In this document: positions 27,494-36,094 of the stretch, piece by piece
Layout of the letters: the number at the start of each line of letters is the position of its first letter
How positions within the stretch are numbered: position 1 is the first letter of the stretch
From: Mesorhizobium sp. M4B.F.Ca.ET.203.01.1.1
GTDB taxonomy: Bacteria; Pseudomonadota; Alphaproteobacteria; Rhizobiales; Rhizobiaceae
Direction: 5' to 3'
NCBI RefSeq assembly: GCF_004791025.1
Contig: NZ_SRUO01000019.1
Coordinates: forward strand, 62,001-126,000
DNA: 64,000 bases
The notes under the pieces: model-generated
Seen by the model: the letters and a program-made list of their open reading frames with translations, nothing else
Databases searched by the model: none
What the model was told of the DNA's origin: nothing
Position numbers and translations under genes: made by a program

Positions 27494-29365
27494 CTACTTC
27501 GTCTTAGGAAGAGCATTGTCTTTGCCAAAAGCCGGCCAGTATTTCGAGATTGCCAGTGTGGCGCCGGCTGAAGAGAAATGACCATAGTCGAAATACATAA
27601 ACTCTCCTCTGTCGGAATAGGGGCAGCGTCCTGCGCTGCACAGGAATTTCAGCGGATCGATGAATGTGGCGCCTTTGGTAAATGAGCGCACACGTTCGTT
27701 GATGCCGGGGTCCATCGCCATCGGCCAGGACGTATCGTCCAGATTTTGGCGCTTGGCGAAGAACGCAATTTTCCGGACGTCAGTTGGGAACTGCGGAGAC
27801 TGGCCGATGACAAACACGCGCACGCCCAGGGCACGAAGCGTATCGATTGTTTGCTGAAGACCGTCGAAGCCTCTGACCTCATAGTCACTCCATTTACCGC
27901 TGAGGATAACCGTCTTGATGTCCGCTTCCAAGATGATGTCCAAGGCCTTGCGATTGAACCGGACACAATCAAGACGAGCGTAAGAGTAGTAAGAGAGTAT
28001 CGGCGGGCAGCCGGCGTACGTATATTCCACGATGTTCGCCTGCAACCGATTTATGTTAGCACCCAGGCCGGAAACATAGTGCGCGGCGAAGGAGTCGCCC
28101 CACAAAAAAACCGTTGTTGGAAAACCGCGAGTGCGCGTGCAATCCTCCATATTCCAGCTTTCGATCCGGCTGGTGCCCTCGTTGAAACAGATGCCATTCC
28201 TCCAGTCCCCGACGGAAATGCGCCGCTGGACATAGTCCGGAAACCGTTGCGGAAAGCCGTTGCCGAGCGCCCCCGCCGCTCCGCCGGCACAAAGAACAAC
28301 GATCGCGAGCGCTGAAAAGGCAAAGATAGGCCCCGGGGCGGTGAAGGCCCTCTTCTGTCGAAACGGCTGCTCTACAAACTTCCAGGAGAATGCAGCCAAT
28401 GCGAGGCTTGCTACCAACATCGCACCGGTCATCAAAGGATCGAGTTTTTGGAACGAAAGATAATGCGCGAACGCATTGAGCGGCCAGTGAACAAGATACA
28501 AAGAATACGAGATGAGCCCAATCCAGACCAGCGGCCGGACTTCGAGCATGCGGCTGGCGACCGTCGAGGGGGAATTTTGGCCAACATAGATCAGAAGGGC
28601 CGTTCCGATGCATGGATACAAGGCGTTGTAGCCTGGGAACGGGTCGCTCTCCGAAAGCGCGAAGAACCCGATGGCGAGAAGGCCAAATCCGGCCAACCCC
28701 ACCGACTCCATCAGGAATCTGTTGCCCAACGGCGGGGGGCGTTTGAGCATGAGCAGGGCGCCCAACATGAGTTCCCAGATTCGGGTCGGCAGCAGATAGA
28801 ATCCGGCGGTGGGCGCCAGCGATGTCGCCATCACCGCCATTACGAAGCTGCAGAGAATTATCGGAAGAAGTGTCGTCAGCCAGCGCTTCCCGATGTAGCG
28901 ATAGATTAGGAACATCAGGATTGGGGCGAAGATGTAGTACTGCTCCTCTACGGAAAGCGACCAGGTGTGCAACAGTGGTCGAAGCGCGGCATCGATCGAG
29001 AAGTAACTTGACGTTTTCCAGAAAAAAACGTTCGACCAGAAGGTCGAGGCAGCTATGATGCTAAGACCGAATTCGCGCAGATCCGATGGCAGAAGAATGA
29101 ACAATGCGGCAATGCAGGTGAGAAGCATCACAAAGACGAGAGCCGGCAGAATGCGCCGGGCACGGCGCCAGTAGAAGTTGACGATCGAAAATTGGCCGCG
29201 TTCAAGGTCATCCAAGAGGCTTCCGCTGATCAGGTAGCCGGAGATGACGAAGAAGATATCGACCCCGCTAAAGCCACCCGGGATCGCCGAAATTCCGAAA
29301 TGAAAGAGTACGACCGGAAGTACAGCAACAGCCCTAAGGCCCGCGATATCGCGCCTATATTGCAT
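27494..29365 (-). CDS. Acyltransferase-3 / SGNH membrane protein (OafA-like)
   Basis: The 623-residue protein has an N-terminal acyltransferase-3 domain of ~10 membrane helices (residues ~1-350). It shows the typical R-x10-H pair (YRRDIAGLRAVAVLPVVLFH), FFVISGYLISG and HTWSLSVEEQYY. A C-terminal periplasmic SGNH-type esterase domain follows (residues ~400-620; LWGDSFAAHYVSGLG with the GDS block, DYGHFSSAGA with the D-x-x-H pair). Such proteins O-acetylate surface polysaccharide or similar substrates. It lies downstream of the ttsI-rhcC2 operon on the same strand but ends its own unit. A link to host interaction is inference only. Confidence 0.9.
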   Translation of the reverse strand: MQYRRDIAGLRAVAVLPVVLFHFGISAIPGGFSGVDIFFVISGYLISGSLLDDLERGQFSIVNFYWRRARRILPALVFVMLLTCIAALFILLPSDLREFGLSIIAASTFWSNVFFWKTSSYFSIDAALRPLLHTWSLSVEEQYYIFAPILMFLIYRYIGKRWLTTLLPIILCSFVMAVMATSLAPTAGFYLLPTRIWELMLGALLMLKRPPPLGNRFLMESVGLAGFGLLAIGFFALSESDPFPGYNALYPCIGTALLIYVGQNSPSTVASRMLEVRPLVWIGLISYSLYLVHWPLNAFAHYLSFQKLDPLMTGAMLVASLALAAFSWKFVEQPFRQKRAFTAPGPIFAFSALAIVVLCAGGAAGALGNGFPQRFPDYVQRRISVGDWRNGICFNEGTSRIESWNMEDCTRTRGFPTTVFLWGDSFAAHYVSGLGANINRLQANIVEYTYAGCPPILSYYSYARLDCVRFNRKALDIILEADIKTVILSGKWSDYEVRGFDGLQQTIDTLRALGVRVFVIGQSPQFPTDVRKIAFFAKRQNLDDTSWPMAMDPGINERVRSFTKGATFIDPLKFLCSAGRCPYSDRGEFMYFDYGHFSSAGATLAISKYWPAFGKDNALPKTK

Positions 29366-29449
29366 CCAGCGGTTCCTTTGATTTTAGATCAGGACGAGAT
29401 TGGAAGCTTTCAATCTCCGGTAGGAGTGCTGCCAAGATAAGGGCCGGTA

Positions 29450-30013
29450 TCAGCCACCTTTATCCGTCCCGAATGTTCTGTAAGTGGCAACTGGTACAGA
29501 AGCACGATCGCCATCGCCGGACTTGACGGCCTGATTGTCGAGCAGATCGCGCGGATCGTTGACCATCACGGCCAGGTTAAATCCTGTCGAACAACCAAGC
29601 GGCTGTTTGAAGGATTCTTCATTGGGTAAGGCACCATATGAGGGACAGACCGGCGGACGGGCGTGATAGACAATCGCCTCAATTCGCACTGAGCCGGCGT
29701 CGTGTTGATCGAGCAATTGAATGTTGTCTGCTTCGATTGCCAACTGCCTGGCCTGATGGGCTACCCCTGCGCTGAGCTGGGGCGAACCGCTGATGAGGAG
29801 GTGGAGGGCATCGAATCGGCCGCGACTGGCCTTGTTTAGGAAATCACGCAAACGCTGCCGTTCGGAAGCGCGCAGGCTTTGCAACGTCAGGAGGGTGGTC
29901 TCCTCTCGGACAAGCATTGATGCCGATGGTTCGACATCAACTGGCGTAGTGCTTGTGCAGCCACTTACGCTTGGTGCCAGAGCGACAAAGAGGACTATAA
30001 AACGCAACATCAT
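29450..30013 (-). CDS. CpaD-like outer-membrane lipoprotein of the T3SS locus (y4xK-like)
   Basis: The 187-residue protein has a short signal peptide with a lipobox-like site (VSGC near residue 19). A CpaD-like body follows, with EADNIQLLDQHDAGSVRIEAIVYHA and an SCPSYG-type segment read as VCPSYGALP. CpaD is the lipoprotein partner of the Tad/Flp pilus secretin CpaC. Here the gene follows rhcC2 by nine bases in the ttsI operon, and in other rhizobia the equivalent gene is y4xK. A role in placing or stabilising the RhcC2 secretin is inferred. Confidence 0.7.
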   Translation of the reverse strand: MMLRFIVLFVALAPSVSGCTSTTPVDVEPSASMLVREETTLLTLQSLRASERQRLRDFLNKASRGRFDALHLLISGSPQLSAGVAHQARQLAIEADNIQLLDQHDAGSVRIEAIVYHARPPVCPSYGALPNEESFKQPLGCSTGFNLAVMVNDPRDLLDNQAVKSGDGDRASVPVATYRTFGTDKGG

Positions 30014-30022
30014 TGGACGACA

Positions 30023-31489
30023 CTATTCGATGATGAAGCCGAGACCGCCCTGGGCGCTTGGCGCGCCCGCACGGATAGCAGCGCGGTCTCGCGGGGGACT
30101 TGCCACGGAATTCGTCGGAGCGCCCCCTCCGTTCAAAGCCGGTGCCGCCCGCTCCGTAGGTGCGCTCATCTGGTTTGGGTTGGAGCCTGGTCTTACAATG
30201 TAAGGCGTAACTAGAATGACCAGTTCTGACTCCTCTTTTTGAAACGAGGACGAGCGAAAAAGCGGTCCCAGGATCGGCATTTCTCCGAGCCAGGGAAAGG
30301 CCCTGACATCATTGTTGACGTTCCGCCTGATTAGACCGCCGATTGCGAAGCTCTGCCCACTGGCGAGTTCGACGACCGTATCGGCTCGGCGCGTGGAAAC
30401 TGCCGGCACGGAAATTCCGTTGATTTGCACGGCACCTTGCGTCGACAGTTCACTGACTTCGGGCGTTACGTGAATGTTGATTTGATTGTTGCTGAGAACT
30501 GTCGGCACAAATTCCAGACTGACGCCGAAGTGACGGAATTCAACCGATACCTGCCTGTTTTCCTGCAGGACAGGAATGGGAAATTCGCCGCCAGCTAGAA
30601 AGCTGGCTTTTTCACCCGACATAGCGGTGAGGTTCGGCTCAGCCAGGACGGAAGCTATATGCTCCTTGGCGAGCGCGTCGAGAACCGCGCTGACGTTGAC
30701 GACACCGTTGTCGAATCCGATTTCTGCTGTACCGCCACCCTGGGTTGAACCAGATCCAGCGCTTGCACCGCTTCCGCTTAGAACGCCCACTTTGAAATTG
30801 CCGATTTGACCGAAGGCGGACAGGTTGACGCCAAGTGACTTCATGGCGCTGCGTGAGACTTCGGCTACGCGCACGCTGAGGTTAACTTGCAGGGATCCAG
30901 CGACCTTGATGTTGTTGACGACTTGCGCTCCGTCGCCCAGATATTGCTCAGTGACTCTTTTTGCGGTGTCGGCGACCTCTGCGTCGGGCGCCGTCCCGCT
31001 AAGGATTGCGCCGCGCGGCGTATAGTTGACGCGGATGGGATAGTCGCCGACCTGCTCCCGCAACATGGCGCGTAAATCCCCGATCGGTTGCGTGACAACG
31101 ATACGCAATTCGGCGAGAGGCTCGCCGTTGCCGTCCAAGGCGAATAGGCTGGTCCGCCCCGATTTCTTGCCAAAGACGAAGATTGTTTTGCTCGATGGTG
31201 CCTGAAAATCCGCGATCGTCGGGTCAGCAACAAAGATGGTCGTGGCTGGCGCGGGCAGATGAACGGTCTCCCCGAGCGAAGAGGAAAGGGTCAGCGTGGC
31301 ATTGATGCTATTCGAAGCCGCACGCGGCGCGCCTTTGTCCTGCTTGTTTTGCGCCGCGACACCAAGTGGGAAAGTCACAATAAGCGCGCAGAGGAGATGG
31401 CCCAGGTAACGGGGCACTGCAGGTCTCGGAACCTTGATGGCGATCGCCCGCCAATTGAGCGCAGGGCAAGGATGTTGAAGGATCAGCAA
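30023..31489 (-). CDS. rhcC2: RhcC2, secretin half of the T3SS outer-membrane ring
   Basis: The protein of up to 488 residues (TTG start at 31489, start uncertain) has a signal segment ending in GVAAQN. Two small N-domain-like folds follow (TTIFVADPTIADFQAP; PRGAILSGTAPDAEVADTA). Then comes a full secretin domain (SVLAEPNLTAMSGEKASFLAGGE, PTVLSNNQINIHVTPEVSEL, FAIGGLIRRN, LGEMPILGPLFRSS, ELVILVTPYIVRP). The nearest look-alikes are CpaC/RcpA secretins. In rhizobial T3SS the secretin is encoded in two pieces, with NolW/RhcC1 supplying the N0 part elsewhere. It lies 26 bases after ttsI on the same strand, so it should be co-transcribed with the regulator. Confidence 0.85.
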   Translation of the reverse strand: MLILQHPCPALNWRAIAIKVPRPAVPRYLGHLLCALIVTFPLGVAAQNKQDKGAPRAASNSINATLTLSSSLGETVHLPAPATTIFVADPTIADFQAPSSKTIFVFGKKSGRTSLFALDGNGEPLAELRIVVTQPIGDLRAMLREQVGDYPIRVNYTPRGAILSGTAPDAEVADTAKRVTEQYLGDGAQVVNNIKVAGSLQVNLSVRVAEVSRSAMKSLGVNLSAFGQIGNFKVGVLSGSGASAGSGSTQGGGTAEIGFDNGVVNVSAVLDALAKEHIASVLAEPNLTAMSGEKASFLAGGEFPIPVLQENRQVSVEFRHFGVSLEFVPTVLSNNQINIHVTPEVSELSTQGAVQINGISVPAVSTRRADTVVELASGQSFAIGGLIRRNVNNDVRAFPWLGEMPILGPLFRSSSFQKEESELVILVTPYIVRPGSNPNQMSAPTERAAPALNGGGAPTNSVASPPRDRAAIRAGAPSAQGGLGFIIE

Positions 31490-31515
31490 AATAGATCTTC
31501 TTTCGATTCGACAAA

Positions 31516-32202
31516 CTATGCGGATGACGCGTCAGTCAATTCTAGAATGTAGCCAATGCCACGGATGGTCTTGATCCGTGGCGTTGCACCTGATCTGGTC
31601 AGATGTCCACGTAAACGATAGATTCCGACTTCAAGCGCGTTGGCAGACACGTCGTCGTTGAACGAATAGAGGTGATCTTCCAACTGCGCACGGGGCACGA
31701 TGCGGCCTGCCCGGTTAAGCAGATGCTCTAGAATACAGAGTTCGCGACGTGCGATCATCATTGGGTGCCCAGCAACGAAAACCTGCCGGGCGACCGGATC
31801 GAAGTTGAGATTGCCAAATACGAGCCTCAGGTCGGTCATCTGTGACGCCCGGCGCAGAATGGCTCTCATTCTGGCGATAAGCTCATCGGTAGAGACGGGT
31901 TTGAGCAGAAAGTCGTCCGCACCACCGTTGAAGATCGCAATTCGCTTATCGAGATCGTTAAGGCTGCTCATAATGACGGCAGGAACTGAATGCCCGTGGG
32001 TCCTCAACTGCCTCAGCCAACCCAAGCCATCGCCATCTGGCAGAGCCAATTCCAGCAGGAGAATTTCATAGCTGGCGCAAGAAAATGCACTCGAGGCCAG
32101 TTCCAGAGTACCAACGACATCAACGACGAAGCCGCCATCCCCGAGCGCAAGTCGCATGGCGCGCGCAAGATCCGCATGATGATCCACGAGCAGCGTTCGC
32201 AT
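31516..32202 (-). CDS. ttsI: TtsI, transcriptional activator of the T3SS regulon
   Basis: The 228-residue OmpR-type response regulator has a receiver domain (residues 1-115; MRTLLVDHHADLARAMRLAL, VIMSSLNDLDKR, DDFLLKPVSTDEL) and a winged-helix DNA-binding domain (residues ~130-225; ARRELCILEHLLNRAGRIV, NALEVGIYRLRGHL). The phospho-acceptor position reads LLLELALPDGDG: Glu51 replaces Asp, as known for rhizobial TtsI, so it should act without a kinase. The start is the ATG at 32202; a longer frame to 32346 lacks family features. A nod box and a tts-like box lie upstream, and rhcC2 follows. Confidence 0.93.
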   Translation of the reverse strand: MRTLLVDHHADLARAMRLALGDGGFVVDVVGTLELASSAFSCASYEILLLELALPDGDGLGWLRQLRTHGHSVPAVIMSSLNDLDKRIAIFNGGADDFLLKPVSTDELIARMRAILRRASQMTDLRLVFGNLNFDPVARQVFVAGHPMMIARRELCILEHLLNRAGRIVPRAQLEDHLYSFNDDVSANALEVGIYRLRGHLTRSGATPRIKTIRGIGYILELTDASSA

Positions 32203-32484
32203 TTCATCTCCTATCGAAGAGAGACGCGTCACCGGCGGCCATCTGATCGGAGCACACGGCGCGCAACTCGTCGCATCTCTCGGAACAGGTCCGAGTTGGA
32301 GGGACATGCAAGTCGCTCGGTGGCAATAGGCGCGGGTGAGGACCAACTGACGGGCTCAAATACGCCGGTCGGCGAACCCACGACGCCAGCAACCCGCGTG
32401 CGATTTCTCGTTGCATCATCTCTCCTACGTGCAGCCCCTGCGCTCGCAAGGCAGCGTCGCGGCCCAGAGCCCGATTCCCACAGA

Positions 32485-32512
32485 GGGTAGGGTTAGCTTT
32501 CGAGAAACTGAT
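32485..32512 (-). promoter_or_regulatory. tts-box-like site upstream of ttsI
   Basis: On the minus strand the site begins ATCAGTTTCTCGAAAGCTAA. It shares 18 consecutive bases (TCAGTTTCTCGAAAGCTA) with the tts box of nopX at 42240-42267. It starts inside the last bases of the nod box and lies about 285 bases before the ttsI start. Confidence 0.65.
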
Positions 32513-32556
32513 TGAACAAATCGATTATTTGGATCGAATGCATCCACGGTATGGAT
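32510..32556 (-). promoter_or_regulatory. nod box upstream of ttsI
   Basis: On the minus strand a 47-bp element begins ATCCATACCGTGGAT (the ATC-N9-GAT NodD half site), continues GCATTCGATCCAAATAATCG and ends ATTTGTTCAATC. This matches the nod-box consensus over its full length, including the ATC-AAA-AATCGATTT part. NodD bound here with a flavonoid would switch on ttsI, the arrangement known from other T3SS-bearing rhizobia. Confidence 0.85.
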
Positions 32557-32984
32557 GCAGCGCCGCATCTTCAACGACTGCGGCTTCCTGATGGATTGTT
32601 GTGTCTGTCGTGCTATGCTATTTTCGCTGTCCTTCAAGGCTGGCGAGTCTGGTGGAACCTGCGCGTCATTGGCTGTGGTAGCTTGATGCTCAAAAATGGA
32701 GCGCCCCGCGGAAAGCCGCTCTCAGATTTCCAAAAAGCCTTGCTGGTCCAAAAGAGCACTTCGCGTCTCGACACCAAAATGGGCGAGGAAAACTGACGTC
32801 TGACAGGGATGTGTATGCAACAGCCGATTTGCGGCACCAGGAAACGACCGCGTTCAGGCTGGAGATCGACGACCAACGGCTCCTCGATTTCCGCATTCAG
32901 GCCACGACGATCGACCGCTTTCCAAGCTCTTCCTGTGCGGGCGGATGCCGGCAAACAGCAGCACAGGGTCAGGGAAACCGCGAG
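32557..32984. other. Gap without recognised gene
   Basis: Short frames occur on both strands (for example minus-strand AEIEEPLVVDLQPERGRFLV at about 32840-32910), but no family is recognised. Part of it may belong to the decayed transposase that follows. Confidence 0.3.
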
Positions 32985-33490
32985 CGGGCCTGCTTGATCG
33001 CCATGATCACATTGCCGCTGTTGCGCGTGCGGACCGGAATGCATTCGGTCCAGCCGGTGGCAATTTCGGTCAGCACCATCGTCTGCACGAAGCTCCCCGA
33101 CCAAGACGTGCCCGAATGCGCTCAACAAAGCCGGGCGGCGGATCTTTCCAATCGCCGAAGGTGCGGGCTTGCACCGAGCGGCGAACTGCCGAACTCATTC
33201 CTGCCCGGCGGCGCTGGCCGCCGCGAGCGACGATGCGGACCTCAGCCGCTCCGAAGCCTCCCACAACACGATGAGCGCCTCGCGGACATCGCTGCCGTAA
33301 CAGCGGCTGCGGCTCTTGCCCGCAGACGGCCTCTGCTCACGACGGTTCATAAGACGGATCGCGCGCGCTTGCGATAATAGCCGATTACCGCCCCGAACTC
33401 ATTCAGAATGCGCCGCTTGTCAACGCCGCGATAACGCTCCACGATCGCCGCTTCAGTTCCGACCGTGTCGCCATGCTGAGCCGCGCCATA
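32985..33490 (-). mobile_element. Decayed DDE-integrase-type transposase
   Basis: Reading the minus strand and changing frame several times gives an ordered transposase. At about 33465-33360 is VERYRGVDKRRILNEFGAVI. At about 33320-33265 is VREALIVLWEASERL. At about 33170-33120 is RTFGDWKDPPPGFVE. At about 33090-33000 is FVQTMVLTEIATGWTECIPV, the core of an rve-type catalytic domain. Stops and frame changes separate the pieces. No terminal repeats were found. It is a remnant of an ISNCY-like element, the family name being a best guess. Confidence 0.7.
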
Positions 33491-33880
33491 CTTCCCCCGA
33501 ACCGGAATGGCACGACCTGTCCAATGCGGCTCGTTGCCTTCCTTAATTCGCTGACCGGAAAGGTACCGGAAGTCGTCTAACGCATCTTACCCGCTGAAAC
33601 GGCGGCAACACCTCGACCTCAATCGCAGATCTTAGGAAATAGACGATCGCGTGGGGGCCTGTGAGCATCCGTTCACCGGGTTTCCGTCATCGGCTGAGGC
33701 GAATTGCCACCATCGACCGTTATCGGATGGGCCGCGATACGTCGCCGTATCATGATTAGGGGGCGCACCTAGCGGAGCCATAGCTCTCCACCCAGCCATG
33801 TTCCCCTCGTTGGAAGATGTCCGGCGGACCAGAGGGGTGCTGTCCCGTCAGCTTTTCCTGAAGAGCGGCCAAGGCAATCC
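33491..33880. other. Gap without recognised gene
   Basis: Nothing supportable was seen between the transposase remnant and the end of tdh. Confidence 0.35.
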
Positions 33881-34915
33881 CTACCAATCCATCACCACCT
33901 TCCCCGAATTGCCGCTCTTCATCGCCTCGAAACCGTCGAGGTAGTCATCGACCCCGATGCGGTGTGTGATCAGGCCCGATACGTCGAGAGGACCCTGCAC
34001 CAGCGCGATCATCTTGTACCAGGTCTCGAACATCTCGCGGCCGTAGATGCCCTTGAGATGCAGCATCTTGAAGATGACCTTGTTCCAGTCGATCTCGAAG
34101 CCGGTCGGCGCAATGCCCAGAATGGCGATCTTGCCGCCATTGTTCATGGTATCGATCATGTCGCGGAAGGCGGGGGCTGCGCCCGACATTTCGAGGCCGA
34201 CGTCAAACCCCTCGGTCATGCCGAGCGCCGGCATGACGTCGCGCAGCTTTTCCTTCGAGACGTCGACGACATGCTGGACGCCGAGCTTTTTCGCCAGTGC
34301 CAGCCGCACCGGGTTGATGTCAGTGATGACCACTTTGCGCGCACCGACGCATTGGGCGACGAGCGCGCCCATGATGCCGATCGGCCCGGCGCCAGTCACC
34401 AGCACGTCCTCGCCGACCAGATCAAAGGACAGTGCGGTGTGGACCGCATTGCCCAAGGGATCGAAGATTGCGGCGATCTCGTCGGGCACATCGTCGGGGA
34501 TCGGCACGACGTTGTGCTGCGGTATCGCCAGATATTCACCGAAGGCGCCGGGCCGGTTGACGCCGACGCCGAGGGTGTTGCGGCACAGATGCCCCCTGCC
34601 CGCCCGGCAATTGCGGCAATGGCCGCAGACGATGTGGCCTTCGCCGGAAACGCGCTGGCCGACCTTGTATTCGGTGACTGCCGCGCCGAAGTCGGCGACC
34701 GTGCCGACGAATTCGTGGCCGGTCACCATCGGCACCGGCACGGTCTTCTGCGCCCACTGGTCCCAATTGTAGATGTGGACGTCGGTACCGCAGATCGCGG
34801 TCTTCTTGATCTTGATCAGAACGTCGTTCGGGCCGATTTCCGGCACCGGCACTTCTTCCATCCAGATGCCCGGCTCGGCCTTGGCCTTGACCAGCGCCTT
34901 CATCATGTTCGACAT
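33881..34915 (-). CDS. tdh: L-threonine 3-dehydrogenase
   Basis: This zinc-dependent medium-chain dehydrogenase oxidises threonine to 2-amino-3-oxobutyrate. From the ATG at 34915 the 344 residues show the catalytic-zinc ligands (AICGTDVHIYNW, VTGHEFVG), the structural-zinc cysteines (CGHCRNCRAGRGHLC), the Rossmann motif VTGAGPIGIMGALVAQ and FDPLGNAVH. A longer start at 34981 would add 22 residues unlike the family. It is the last gene of the minus-strand cluster with adenosine kinase, metK and glyA. Together with glycine hydroxymethyltransferase it could connect threonine and glycine to one-carbon supply. No kbl partner gene is in the window. Confidence 0.92.
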   Translation of the reverse strand: MSNMMKALVKAKAEPGIWMEEVPVPEIGPNDVLIKIKKTAICGTDVHIYNWDQWAQKTVPVPMVTGHEFVGTVADFGAAVTEYKVGQRVSGEGHIVCGHCRNCRAGRGHLCRNTLGVGVNRPGAFGEYLAIPQHNVVPIPDDVPDEIAAIFDPLGNAVHTALSFDLVGEDVLVTGAGPIGIMGALVAQCVGARKVVITDINPVRLALAKKLGVQHVVDVSKEKLRDVMPALGMTEGFDVGLEMSGAAPAFRDMIDTMNNGGKIAILGIAPTGFEIDWNKVIFKMLHLKGIYGREMFETWYKMIALVQGPLDVSGLITHRIGVDDYLDGFEAMKSGNSGKVVMDW

Positions 34916-34980
34916 CAGGATTTCCCTATTCCGTGATTGCGCTTCTGGCGAGATAGCCTGCACAACGGGAAGGTAGGCCA

Positions 34981-36075
34981 CTAACTCGTTTGAACGTCCG
35001 GAATGGTCAGCCCCGCCTGCTCGGCCTCGCGGCGCAAATTCTGACGGGGCCTGGGGCCGATCTGCTGGATCACCAATCCGGCTGCCAGTGAGCCAAGGTC
35101 GCCGCAGGTCTGCAAGTCACGGCCTTGCGTGTAGCCATGCAGGAAGCCGGCGGCATAGAGATCGCCGGCGCCCGTCGTGTCGATCAGCTCCTTGATGGCG
35201 GTCGCCTTGATCACCACGGTCTCGTCGCCGCGCACGATCACCGAGCCTTTTTCCGATCGGGTCACGGCGGCGATGCGGCAATCCTTGCGAATCTGCGCCA
35301 GCGCTTCGTCGAACGACGCCGTCTGGTAAAGCGATTTGATCTCGTGGCTGTTGGCAAAGACGATGTCGACGGTACCCGAACGCATCAGCTCGAGGAACTC
35401 GTCGCGGTAGCGGTCGACGCAGAACGAATCCGACAGGGTCATCGACACTTCGCGGCCTGCCGCGTGCGCCAGCATCGCCGTCTGGCGGATTGCTTCCTTG
35501 GCGCGCGGCGGATCCCACAGATAGCCTTCGAAATAGGTGACCTTGGCGCCAGAGGCCTTGTCCGCCTCGACATCCTCAGGCCCGAGCTCGACGCAGGCGC
35601 CGAGATAGGTGTTCATCGAGCGCTCGCCGTCGGGCGTGACGAAGATCATCGAGCGCGCCGTCGGCGGTTCACCCTTGAGCGGCGTGGTGTCGAAGGCGAC
35701 GCCTTGCGCATGGATGTCGTGGGCGTAGATTTCGCCCAGCGCATCGTTGGAGACCTTGCCGAAGAAGGCGGCGCGGCCGCCAAAGCTGGCGACGCCGGCC
35801 GCCGTGTTGCCGGCGCTGCCGCCGGAGGCCTCGATCGCCGGACCCATGCGGCTGTAGAGCAGCTCGGCGCGCCTTGTGTCGATGAGGTTCATCGCTCCCT
35901 TGATGATGCCGTTGGTCTCGAGGAATGCCTCGTCGCACTGGGCGATGATGTCGACAATGGCATTACCGATGCAGAGCACGTCATAATCCGCATCAAAATC
36001 TCCGCCAAAAACCCGAGCCGGCTTCTTGCCATGCCGGCCGGGCGTGGTCTCGCGAGTTGAAATGGGTTGCCGCAT
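34981..36075 (-). CDS. Adenosine kinase (PfkB family)
   Basis: This PfkB-type kinase of about 364 residues has the N-terminal DYDVLCIGNAIVDIIAQCDE, the glycine-rich ASGGSAGNTAAGVASFGGRAAF and the catalytic signature LIDTTGAGDLYAAGFLHGYTQGRD with the base Asp. Rhizobial proteins of this type are annotated as adenosine kinases, phosphorylating adenosine to AMP. The frame opens upstream into metK antisense. I take the ATG at 36075, which still leaves ~30 extra N-terminal residues, so a later start is possible. Directly downstream of metK, it would remove the adenosine produced when S-adenosylhomocysteine is hydrolysed. Confidence 0.85.
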   Translation of the reverse strand: MRQPISTRETTPGRHGKKPARVFGGDFDADYDVLCIGNAIVDIIAQCDEAFLETNGIIKGAMNLIDTRRAELLYSRMGPAIEASGGSAGNTAAGVASFGGRAAFFGKVSNDALGEIYAHDIHAQGVAFDTTPLKGEPPTARSMIFVTPDGERSMNTYLGACVELGPEDVEADKASGAKVTYFEGYLWDPPRAKEAIRQTAMLAHAAGREVSMTLSDSFCVDRYRDEFLELMRSGTVDIVFANSHEIKSLYQTASFDEALAQIRKDCRIAAVTRSEKGSVIVRGDETVVIKATAIKELIDTTGAGDLYAAGFLHGYTQGRDLQTCGDLGSLAAGLVIQQIGPRPRQNLRREAEQAGLTIPDVQTS

Positions 36076-36094
36076 GCGCTTGATCCAGCCGCCC

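Noticed and set aside
33962..34936. 324-codon plus-strand frame
   Set aside because: It lies antisense to tdh, which has all family motifs; the frame is Asp/His-rich shadow sequence.
35125..36060. 311-codon plus-strand frame
   Set aside because: Antisense shadow of the adenosine kinase gene.
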